From: an uncultured beta proteobacterium
Lineage (GTDB): Bacteria; Pseudomonadota; Gammaproteobacteria; Burkholderiales; Burkholderiaceae
Direction of reading: 5' to 3'
Assembly (NCBI GenBank): GCA_903935355.1
Contig: CAIZRK010000013.1
Location: forward strand, 1 to 64,000
Length of the DNA stretch: 64,000 bases
Under the pieces are notes generated by a model, which saw nothing but the letters and a program-made list of their open reading frames with translations, did no database searches and was not told where the DNA came from. The position numbers were made by a program, and so were the translations under genes. Below are positions 56,817 to 64,000 of the stretch, one piece after another (position 1 is the first letter of the stretch; the number at the start of each line of letters is the position of its first letter).

Positions 56817-58182
56817 TATCAATACTTACCAAGAACGCAGACTAGCATTAGCAAAGCAGATTCAAGCTAATACTGGCCGTGGGATCGCTATCCTCACTAC
56901 AGCCCCAGAAACTCCCCGTAACCGAGATAGTGAGTTCCCCTATCGCCATGACAGTGATTTTTTCTACCTTACTGGCTTTGAGGAACCTGGCGCCACATTA
57001 GTCATGCAGGTAAAGAGCATTGGCAACAAGCTAGATCTAAAATCCCATCTTTTTTGCAGGCCAAAAGATCTGGAACGCGAAATTTGGGATGGCATTCGCT
57101 TAGGACCAGAAGTGGCCCCTCAGACATTAGGTGTGGATTACGCTCATAGCAATCAGGATTTAGATACTAAGCTTAGTGAGTTATTGGCAGATCAAGAAGC
57201 TGTATATATTCGCCTTGCTCAAAGCGCTGAGTCGGATCGTCGCTTACGCCACTGGATGAAGCAAGTTCGCAAGCAAACTCGCGCTGGAGTTAATCCACCA
57301 TCAGAATTGCATGATGTTGAGGCCCTTATTCATGAGATGCGTTTATTTAAAGACGCACATGAAATTGGCATCATGCGTGCTGCTGCTGCCATTTCTGCCC
57401 GTGCCCACATCCGCGCAATGCAAACCTGCAAACCCGGTATGCGTGAATACCAGCTCGAAGCAGAACTACTTCACGAGTTCCGCTATAGCGGCGCGCAAAG
57501 TGTGGCTTACAACAGCATCGTTGCTGGGGGTGCTAATTCCTGCATTCTTCACTACCGCGCTGGCTCTACCGAGTTACGTAGTGGTGAGCTTTGTTTGATT
57601 GATGCAGGATGCGAGCTCGATGGTTACGCATCTGATATCACTCGCACATTCCCTGTAAATGGTAAGTTTACCGGGCCGCAACGTGCCATATATGACATCA
57701 CACTAGCAGCGCAAGAGGCGGCAATTGCGGTAACGAAATCTGGCAATACATTTATGCAGCCCCATGAAGCAGCGCTCAAGGTATTAACACAAGGCCTACT
57801 GGATGAAAAGCTGCTCAAGTTAACTGAATTTGGCTCACTAGCGAACGCTATTGAGGCTGGTGCTTATCGACGTTTTTATATGCACCGCACCTCACATTGG
57901 CTTGGCATGGATGTACATGATGTCGGCTCTTATCGCGAACCACTAGCTACAGAAAAAAATGCTTTGGATGAAAAACCATGGCGCGTATTAAAGCCTGGTA
58001 TGGTCATCACGATTGAGCCTGGTCTTTATGTGCGGCCAGCAGAGGATGTAGATGAAGCGTTTTGGAATATTGGCATCCGGATTGAAGATGATGCTGTTAT
58101 TAATGAATCTGGTTGTGAGTTGATTTCTCGTGGCGTACCAGTCAATGCTGATGAAATCGAAGCCCTGATGAAAAATAATTAA
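56800..58182 (+). CDS. pepP: Xaa-Pro aminopeptidase
   Basis: The enzyme releases N-terminal residues before proline. The 460-residue M24B protein has an N-terminal creatinase-like domain (EFPYRHDSDFFYLTGF) and a pita-bread domain with metal ligands in LIDAGCELDGYASDITRTF, HRTSHWLGMDVHD, IEPGLY and GIRIEDD. It overlaps murU by 17 bp if the first ATG is used, or 8 bp with the ATG at 56809. Confidence 0.94.
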   Translation: MQQMNNINTYQERRLALAKQIQANTGRGIAILTTAPETPRNRDSEFPYRHDSDFFYLTGFEEPGATLVMQVKSIGNKLDLKSHLFCRPKDLEREIWDGIRLGPEVAPQTLGVDYAHSNQDLDTKLSELLADQEAVYIRLAQSAESDRRLRHWMKQVRKQTRAGVNPPSELHDVEALIHEMRLFKDAHEIGIMRAAAAISARAHIRAMQTCKPGMREYQLEAELLHEFRYSGAQSVAYNSIVAGGANSCILHYRAGSTELRSGELCLIDAGCELDGYASDITRTFPVNGKFTGPQRAIYDITLAAQEAAIAVTKSGNTFMQPHEAALKVLTQGLLDEKLLKLTEFGSLANAIEAGAYRRFYMHRTSHWLGMDVHDVGSYREPLATEKNALDEKPWRVLKPGMVITIEPGLYVRPAEDVDEAFWNIGIRIEDDAVINESGCELISRGVPVNADEIEALMKNN

Positions 58183-58195
58183 TACGCACTCAAAA

Positions 58196-59350
58196 ATGTC
58201 CACAGAGAACTATGATATTTTGATTCAAGGGGGTGGGCCAGTTGGCCTAGCCTGCCTAGCTTGGTGTTTACAAAAGTTTCCAAAAGTAAAAATACTTTTA
58301 CTAGATCGCAATCCCATCAATGATGCTGATTTAGTAGCAGCTGACAGTAGAGGAATTGCGCTTTCTCACGGCAGCAAAATCTTACTTGATACGATTAATG
58401 CATGGCCGACGCAATGTGCTGATATTCACCGCGTACATGTTTCACAAGCGGGGCGGTTTGGTCGCGCACTCATGACCCGCGAAGAACTCAAGCAAGATGC
58501 TTTAGGCCATATCATCCGCTATCGTGATATACACCTCACGCTTCGTAAGGCATTGAGAGCCATTCAATTAGATCATCCCAACTTTAAATGGCATCACATT
58601 GATGCAAATACGCCATCTAATGAAATCAAAGCAAAGTGCATAGTGCATGCAGAAGGTGGTTTATTTAAAAAGCAAGATTGGGTTGAATCTGGTCGTGACT
58701 ATCAACAGTCAGCCCTAGTTGGCTTAGTTGAGGTTAAAGATGCAACGCCCCATCAAGCTTGGGAGCGATTTACCTCCGAAGGCCCTTTAGCAATTTTACC
58801 AAGTCACTATGGTCCAAATATTCTCAATCTAGTTTGGTGCGGCTCCCCACAATCTTCTCAAGCGCGACTGCAATTGAGTGAGGTAGATTTTCTGAAAAGC
58901 CTACAAGCAGAATTTGGCTCACGTATTGGTCAGTTTCTAAAAATACAAGATCGTCGGATTTATGAATTAGGGCTAAATTACCGCAAAGAGATCGTCCATG
59001 GCAATGAGGTCTGGATTGGTAATGCCGCTCAAACATTGCACCCCGTTGCAGGACAAGGGCTCAATCTAGGCTTGCGAGATGCCTATCTTTTGGCTGAAAA
59101 GCTCAGCATGCTCTTTTCAAAGACAGAATGCGCAACAGCGGCAGATATTTTCCAAACGCTTGAAGAATACGCTTACAGCCGCAAAATAGATCGGCGCACC
59201 ACCATCGGCCTCACGGATTTAATGGCAAGAGTTTTCACCTCAAACTTTTTACCAATCGTATTAGCTCGTGGTCTCGTTTTATCCACTCTCCAGTGGCTTC
59301 CCCCTGCTAAGACAGCCTTAGCTCGCCAAATGATGTTTGGGCGTCGTTAA
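58196..59350 (+). CDS. UbiH/UbiF/VisC-family FAD-dependent monooxygenase
   Basis: The 384-residue flavoprotein has the N-terminal dinucleotide motif GGGPVGLA and the family signature GNAAQTLHPVAGQGLNLGLRDA near residue 280, matching hydroxylases of ubiquinone synthesis. Which ring position it hydroxylates cannot be told from one member; the location after pepP is the usual place of ubiH, so UbiH is the likeliest identity. It starts 13 bp after pepP. Confidence 0.88.
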   Translation: MSTENYDILIQGGGPVGLACLAWCLQKFPKVKILLLDRNPINDADLVAADSRGIALSHGSKILLDTINAWPTQCADIHRVHVSQAGRFGRALMTREELKQDALGHIIRYRDIHLTLRKALRAIQLDHPNFKWHHIDANTPSNEIKAKCIVHAEGGLFKKQDWVESGRDYQQSALVGLVEVKDATPHQAWERFTSEGPLAILPSHYGPNILNLVWCGSPQSSQARLQLSEVDFLKSLQAEFGSRIGQFLKIQDRRIYELGLNYRKEIVHGNEVWIGNAAQTLHPVAGQGLNLGLRDAYLLAEKLSMLFSKTECATAADIFQTLEEYAYSRKIDRRTTIGLTDLMARVFTSNFLPIVLARGLVLSTLQWLPPAKTALARQMMFGRR

Positions 59351-59417
59351 GGGGCTTAAATCCGCCCCCAACACCCACAGTCCAGATTAATCTAGATTAC
59401 GGTATTAAATCAATATA

Positions 59418-59438
59418 TTTGCCTAATTTTTAGGCAAA
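59418..59438. repeat. 9-bp perfect hairpin in the dusB leader
   Basis: TTTGCCTAA-TTT-TTAGGCAAA is a perfect 9-bp inverted repeat in the 171-bp gap between the ubiH-like gene and dusB. It lacks a long T run after it on the plus strand, so it may be a weak terminator or an operator near the dusB-fis promoter. A palindrome, TAATCTAGATTA, lies just upstream. Confidence 0.4.
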
Positions 59439-59521
59439 ATAGGCCCCAATTGTGCTAAAGTAAAAGGTTACGTCACCTATCCACGTCACAGAATGTCTCC
59501 CACGAGCCACATACCCCGCAA

Positions 59522-60538
59522 ATGAAGATTGGCCCCCACCTTCTTGCCAATAAACTATTCGTTGCTCCGATGGCGGGAGTAACAGATCGCCCTTTTCGAC
59601 AGCTTTGTAAAAAACTTGGTGCTGGATATGCGGTATCAGAAATGATTGCTTCCAATGCCCTACTTTGGAAGAGTGAAAAAACTCAACGTCGGGCCAATCA
59701 TCAGGGTGAATTTAAACCCATCGCAGTCCAAATTGCGGGTGCTGACCCCACTATGATGGCAGCAGCGGCCAAGCTCAACGTAGCTCATGGCGCTCAAATC
59801 ATCGATATCAATATGGGATGTCCAGCAAAAAAAGTATGTCATGTTGCTGCCGGGTCTGCGCTGTTACGTGATGAGCCTCTAGTCCAGAAAATATTAGAAG
59901 CTGTGGTGCAAGCCGTAGGCATAGGCTCTGACGCAGTGCCAGTTACGCTAAAGATTCGTACAGGCTGGGATCGCGAACATAAGAATGCTATGGCTATAGC
60001 GCAGTTGGCAGAAAAGATCGGCATCTCCATGCTCACTGTTCATGGTCGTACTAGGGCGGACCTATATCACGGTGAAGCGGAGTATGAAACTATTACCGCC
60101 GTCAAAAATAGTGTGGGTATTCCGGTGGTGGCTAATGGGGATATCACTACCCCCGAAAAAGCAGCATTTGTATTACAAGAAACCGGGGCAGATGCCATCA
60201 TGATTGGCCGTGCGGCTCAAGGTCGACCTTGGATCTTTCGAGAGATGAACCACTACCTCCAAACTGGAGGTAAGCTTCCCACACCAGAAATCAGTGAGAT
60301 TCAATCCATTATGAATACCCACCTGCTAGATCACTATGAATTCTATGGTGAATATATTGGCCTGCGGACCGCTCGCAAACATATTGGCTGGTACTGTAAG
60401 GGTTTGCGAGATTCGCATGCCTTTCGCCAAAGAATGAATACGGCCGATGATTGCAAAACCCAATTGCAAATGGTCAATGATTTTTTCGATGAAATGAAAT
60501 CCCATTCTGACCGCCTGCTATTTTTAGAAGCAGCCTAA
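59522..60538 (+). CDS. dusB: tRNA-dihydrouridine synthase B
   Basis: DusB reduces uridine in the D loop of tRNAs with FMN and NADPH. The 338-residue protein begins with the FMN-barrel segment LFVAPMAGVTDRPFR, and has the catalytic cysteine in MGCPAKKVCHVAAGSALL and the barrel end DAIMIGRAAQGRPWIF. It is followed at 20 bp by fis, the conserved dusB-fis pair. Confidence 0.96.
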   Translation: MKIGPHLLANKLFVAPMAGVTDRPFRQLCKKLGAGYAVSEMIASNALLWKSEKTQRRANHQGEFKPIAVQIAGADPTMMAAAAKLNVAHGAQIIDINMGCPAKKVCHVAAGSALLRDEPLVQKILEAVVQAVGIGSDAVPVTLKIRTGWDREHKNAMAIAQLAEKIGISMLTVHGRTRADLYHGEAEYETITAVKNSVGIPVVANGDITTPEKAAFVLQETGADAIMIGRAAQGRPWIFREMNHYLQTGGKLPTPEISEIQSIMNTHLLDHYEFYGEYIGLRTARKHIGWYCKGLRDSHAFRQRMNTADDCKTQLQMVNDFFDEMKSHSDRLLFLEAA

Positions 60539-60558
60539 CTTTTATCTTTAATTGATCC

Positions 60559-60798
60559 ATGACAAATAAACACCCCATTACCGAATGTATTGAGACGCAA
60601 TTACAGCGCTATCTAGATGATCTCAAAGGTACACCACCCTCCGATCTATACCAAATGGTCTTAGAGGTTGTTGAAAAACCGATGCTAGAGTTAGTCATGC
60701 AACACGCCAAACAAAATCAATCCTTAGCTGCGCAATATCTTGGTATTAATCGCAATACCCTACATAAAAAATTAGTGGGGCATCAGCTTTTAAAATAA
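60559..60798 (+). CDS. fis: DNA-binding protein Fis
   Basis: Fis is a small nucleoid protein and activator of stable-RNA promoters. The 79-residue protein is a little shorter than the 98-residue E. coli form but has the dimer helices and the C-terminal helix-turn-helix NQSLAAQYLGINRNTLHKKL. It is coupled to dusB, and purH follows after 67 bp. Confidence 0.94.
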   Translation: MTNKHPITECIETQLQRYLDDLKGTPPSDLYQMVLEVVEKPMLELVMQHAKQNQSLAAQYLGINRNTLHKKLVGHQLLK

Positions 60799-60865
60799 CG
60801 CTTCAGATTCACTTAAACCTAAATCTTGACCTCCTTACTATCGCTTTTTTACCTACCAAAACCTT

Positions 60866-62446
60866 ATGATCCGTACAGCCCTCCTTTCCGTTTCCGATAA
60901 AAATGGCATTGTGCCTTTTGCAAAAGCACTTCATGAACAGGGGATTAAATTACTTTCTACGGGCGGTACTGCAAAACTCTTGGCTGAAAATAGCTTACCA
61001 GTAGTAGAAGTATCTTCATTAACTAAGTTCCCAGAAATGCTCGATGGTCGCGTAAAAACATTGCATCCCATGGTGCATGGCGGTTTACTTGCTCGCAGGG
61101 ATTTTCCAGAACACATGGCGGCATTAAAAGAGCATGGTATAGATACCATCGATATGCTCGTGATTAACCTTTATCCTTTTAATGAAACGGTAGCCAAAGA
61201 AAATTGTTCGTTTGAGGACGCAGTTGAAAACATTGATATTGGTGGGCCAGCAATGCTTCGCGCTGCTGCTAAAAACCATCAAGATGTCACCGTACTGATT
61301 TCTCCTGAAGACTATGCGCCAGTATTGGCGGAGATGAAAGCTAACAACAACACGGTCTCATATAAAACTAATCTAGGTCTAGCTAAAAAAGTATTTGCTC
61401 ATACTGCTCAGTACGATGGTGCAATTGCAAACTACTTAAGCTCATTGGGCAACGATTTAGATCACCAAGCGCGCTCACCTTTTCCAGAAACACTACACCT
61501 TGCTTTTGAAAAAGTACAAGAGATGCGGTATGGTGAGAACCCACATCAATCAGCTGCTTTCTACAAAGATATCTATCCCATTGAGGGTGCGCTTGCTAAT
61601 TACAAACAGCTGCAAGGTAAAGAGTTGTCCTACAACAATATTGGCGATGCTGATGCCGCATGGGAATGTGTAAAAAGCTTTAGAGGTAATGCTGGGGGCG
61701 TAGCTGCTTGCGTGATCATAAAGCATGCCAATCCCTGCGGCGTAGCCGTTGGTGCCACAGCCCTTGAAGCCTATCAAAAAGCATTTAAAACGGATCCAAG
61801 CTCAGCCTTTGGTGGCATCATCGCACTCAATGTGCCATGTGATGGCGCTGCGGCAGAGGCTATTTCTAAACAGTTCGTGGAAGTACTGATTGCCCCAAGC
61901 TTTAGTGATCAAGCAAAAGCGATCTTTGCTGGCAAGCAAAATGTTCGATTGCTAGAGATTGCGCTAGGTACCGCTTTTAATAATTTCGATTTTAAACGCG
62001 TGGGTGGCGGTTTGTTAGTTCAATCACCAGATGCTAAGAACGTTCTAGAAAATGAAATGCGTGTAGTTAGCAAACGTCTACCGACTCCAAGCGAAATGCA
62101 TGACATGATGTTTGCTTGGCGCGTTGCCAAATTCGTGAAATCTAATGCCATCGTGTATTGCGCTAATGGGATGACACTCGGTATTGGTGCCGGCCAAATG
62201 AGCCGCGTAGACTCTGCGCGCATGGCAAGCATTAAGGCCGAGAATGCTGGTTTAAGCCTTAAAGGTTCTGCGGTAGCGAGTGATGCTTTCTTCCCATTCC
62301 GTGATGGTCTAGATGTAGTCGTCAATGGCGGGGCAAGCTGCGCCATTCAACCAGGTGGAAGTATGCGTGATGATGAAATCATTGCAGCGGCTAATGAGCA
62401 TCAGATTGCGATGATCTTTACTGGCATCCGTCATTTCCGCCATTAA
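60866..62446 (+). CDS. purH: Bifunctional AICAR formyltransferase / IMP cyclohydrolase
   Basis: PurH performs the last two steps to IMP. The 526-residue protein has the N-terminal MGS-like cyclohydrolase domain ([34 protein letters not shown]) and the C-terminal formyltransferase domain ([37 protein letters not shown]). purC, purE and purK of the same pathway are at 8795-11430. Confidence 0.98.
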   Translation: MIRTALLSVSDKNGIVPFAKALHEQGIKLLSTGGTAKLLAENSLPVVEVSSLTKFPEMLDGRVKTLHPMVHGGLLARRDFPEHMAALKEHGIDTIDMLVINLYPFNETVAKENCSFEDAVENIDIGGPAMLRAAAKNHQDVTVLISPEDYAPVLAEMKANNNTVSYKTNLGLAKKVFAHTAQYDGAIANYLSSLGNDLDHQARSPFPETLHLAFEKVQEMRYGENPHQSAAFYKDIYPIEGALANYKQLQGKELSYNNIGDADAAWECVKSFRGNAGGVAACVIIKHANPCGVAVGATALEAYQKAFKTDPSSAFGGIIALNVPCDGAAAEAISKQFVEVLIAPSFSDQAKAIFAGKQNVRLLEIALGTAFNNFDFKRVGGGLLVQSPDAKNVLENEMRVVSKRLPTPSEMHDMMFAWRVAKFVKSNAIVYCANGMTLGIGAGQMSRVDSARMASIKAENAGLSLKGSAVASDAFFPFRDGLDVVVNGGASCAIQPGGSMRDDEIIAAANEHQIAMIFTGIRHFRH

Positions 62447-62476
62447 TTTACTTACAAAGCAGAAAATACCATCCCC

Positions 62477-63004
62477 ATGCGCTGGATAGGAATCGACCCA
62501 GGTCTCAGAACAACGGGTTTTGGTGTGATTGATGTTGATGGGCAAAAACTGACTTATGTTGCCTCTGGGACAATTGAAAGCGGTGATCCGGCTAAGGGCC
62601 TGCCAGAACGCTTGGGCACCCTCTACGCTGGTGTAAAAGAAGTCTTAGAGACCTATCTTCCCGAGGCAGCGGCGATTGAAGAAGTTTTTCTCAATGTCAA
62701 TCCTCGATCTACCCTAATGCTTGGACAAGCTAGAGGGGCAGTCATTGCAGCGCTAGTTTCTGAAAATCTTTCGGTTGCCGAGTACAGTGCGCTTCGAGTA
62801 AAGCAATCGATTGTGGGGACAGGTCGAGCTACTAAGCCCCAAGTACAAGAAATGGTAAAGCGCTTACTTCGCTTGAGTCGCGCTCCCGGAACGGATGCGG
62901 CAGATGCTTTAGGGGTGGCTATTTGCGCTGCACACCATGCCCAAGTTCCGAAGGTAACGACTACAGTACTAGCATCTAAAAAGCGGAGTAGGTCGCTTTC
63001 ATAA
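62477..63004 (+). CDS. ruvC: Holliday junction resolvase RuvC
   Basis: RuvC cuts Holliday junctions as a dimer. The 175-residue protein has the acidic catalytic residues in [15 protein letters not shown] (D7), AAIEEVFLN and [12 protein letters not shown]. It starts ruvC-ruvA-ruvB. No LexA box is visible in the 30-bp gap upstream. Confidence 0.97.
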   Translation: MRWIGIDPGLRTTGFGVIDVDGQKLTYVASGTIESGDPAKGLPERLGTLYAGVKEVLETYLPEAAAIEEVFLNVNPRSTLMLGQARGAVIAALVSENLSVAEYSALRVKQSIVGTGRATKPQVQEMVKRLLRLSRAPGTDAADALGVAICAAHHAQVPKVTTTVLASKKRSRSLS

Positions 63005-63044
63005 GCAACCCTCAATAACAATACAAACAGGTTAAGATCTTTAT

Positions 63045-63626
63045 ATGATTGGTCGCATTCAAGGAACTTTAGTTTCCATTCATCCTCCCAGACTATTGGT
63101 TGATTGCCAAGGGGTAGGCTATGAGATTGACGTTCCCATGAGCACTCTTTACCAGCTGCCAGAAATAAATCACCATATCACTTTGCTTACCCATTTTCAG
63201 GTTCGTGAAGATGCTCAGCAACTCTTCGGTTTTGCTACTGAGACTGAACGCGAAGCATTTAGACAGCTCATCAAGATTAGTGGTGTTGGTTCCCGTACAG
63301 CCCTCGCAGTACTCTCAGGCATGAGTGTGCCTGAATTAGCGCAAGCGATAACCATGCAAGAAGCAGGGCGACTTACCAAAGTTCCCGGTATCGGCAAAAA
63401 GACTGCTGAACGACTTTGTCTAGAACTCAAAGGCAAGTTGGCGCCAGACCTAGGGATTATTGCCGGCAAGACAAATGTCATTGAAGCGACTAGCGAAGTT
63501 CTGCAGGCACTTTTAGCTCTTGGCTATTCAGAAAAAGAAGCTCTACTAGCGCTTCAGCAAATCCCCCCTGACTGCAATGTATCTGATGGTATTCGAAGCG
63601 GTTTGAAGTATTTATCTAAGGCTTAA
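63045..63626 (+). CDS. ruvA: Holliday junction DNA helicase subunit RuvA
   Basis: RuvA binds the four-way junction and loads RuvB. The 193-residue protein has the N-terminal OB fold ([11 protein letters not shown]), two helix-hairpin-helix motifs ([15 protein letters not shown] and [17 protein letters not shown]) and the RuvB-binding C-terminal domain ([16 protein letters not shown]). Confidence 0.98.
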   Translation: MIGRIQGTLVSIHPPRLLVDCQGVGYEIDVPMSTLYQLPEINHHITLLTHFQVREDAQQLFGFATETEREAFRQLIKISGVGSRTALAVLSGMSVPELAQAITMQEAGRLTKVPGIGKKTAERLCLELKGKLAPDLGIIAGKTNVIEATSEVLQALLALGYSEKEALLALQQIPPDCNVSDGIRSGLKYLSKA

Positions 63627-63647
63627 GAGAAGCACTACACTTGCAGC

Positions 63648-64000
63648 ATGGCAATACATACTGAAGATCTGAGCTCTATACCTGAAGATTTACCGGAGGG
63701 TGATTCTGCCCGCATTGTGAGTGGGGCAGCAGGCAATGCTGAGGCTGTTTTTGAAAGGGCTTTGCGCCCCAAGCAGCTCGATGAGTATGTAGGTCAAACC
63801 AAGGCGCGCGCCCAGCTAGAGATTTTCATTAGCGCCACCAGAGCTCGCCAAGAAGCACTCGATCACGTTCTCTTATTTGGTCCTCCAGGTCTTGGTAAAA
63901 CCACCCTAGCTCACATTATTGCCAGGGAGCTAGGTGTCAACCTTCGCCAAACGAGCGGCCCCGTATTGGATAGACCTGGTGATCTTGCCGCTATCCTGAC
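63648..64000 (+). CDS. ruvB: Holliday junction DNA helicase RuvB (5' part; cut by window end)
   Basis: About 117 codons are present, starting [10 protein letters not shown]. The segment [20 protein letters not shown] and the Walker A loop [15 protein letters not shown] are typical RuvB. It follows ruvA by 21 bp. The exact start is uncertain because no clear ribosome site precedes the ATG. Confidence 0.95.
   Translation, partial: MAIHTEDLSSIPEDLPEGDSARIVSGAAGNAEAVFERALRPKQLDEYVGQTKARAQLEIFISATRARQEALDHVLLFGPPGLGKTTLAHIIARELGVNLRQTSGPVLDRPGDLAAIL

Overview
The window is a gene-dense, low-to-mid GC stretch of a bacterial chromosome. Protein sequences, gene orders (dusB-fis-purH-ruvCAB, lptD-surA-pdxA-rsmA, miaB-ybeY-corC-lnt-glyQS-gmhB-plsC, groES-groEL) and short intergenic gaps point to a betaproteobacterium of the Burkholderiaceae. 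The low GC and compact layout suggest a Polynucleobacter-like freshwater lineage; that placement is inference from pattern, not a database result. I see no prophage, insertion sequence, CRISPR array or rRNA. Both ends are cut inside genes (groEL at the left, ruvB at the right).

Region by region. 1-2118: groES-groEL on the minus strand, behind a sigma70-type promoter whose start point lies in a CIRCE (HrcA) inverted repeat. 2142-6171: a plus-strand signalling locus that encodes a degenerate EAL-domain protein, a NarL/BvgA-type response regulator and a BvgS/EvgS-type hybrid kinase. It is the most unusual part of the window. 6212-15220: dacB (+) converges with a long minus-strand run, pgk-pyk-fba-purC-purE-purK-tsaC, joining lower glycolysis to purine synthesis. 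15409-18721: ilvE, a CHCC zinc-finger protein, waaF and two small uncharacterised genes. 18718-22373: a BepA-like M48 protease, moaC, an isolated type IV pilin and a TerC-family protein. 22455-26449: sucCD and recA-recX, with a consensus LexA box at recA and a terminator-like hairpin inside recX.

26489-39327 is a more accessory stretch of mostly single genes: DUF2878 membrane protein, tRNA(CAT), a small exported protein, a MOSC protein, an MHS transporter with a large insertion, a GGT-family enzyme, a TRIC-like channel, maiA, an AEC carrier, a gamma carbonic anhydrase, amtB, a Rap1a/Tai-like secreted protein, a glycine-zipper lipoprotein, htpG behind a near-perfect sigma32 promoter, and a rhodanese. 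39328-49314 is a Na+/H+ antiporter-like gene followed by the tRNA modification, ribosome, envelope and glycyl-tRNA synthetase run. 49311-58182 pairs outer-membrane biogenesis genes (lptD-surA-pdxA-rsmA, minus) divergently with peptidoglycan recycling genes (amgK-murU) and pepP. 58196-64000 holds a UbiH-family monooxygenase, dusB-fis, purH and ruvCAB.

Themes: stress response (groESL, htpG, recA-recX, ruvCAB), envelope construction and recycling (waaF, gmhB, lnt, plsC, lptD, surA, BepA-like protease, dacB, amgK, murU), and central metabolism. Genome compaction is visible as 4-26 bp overlaps inside operons and as convergent overlaps of up to 55 bp.
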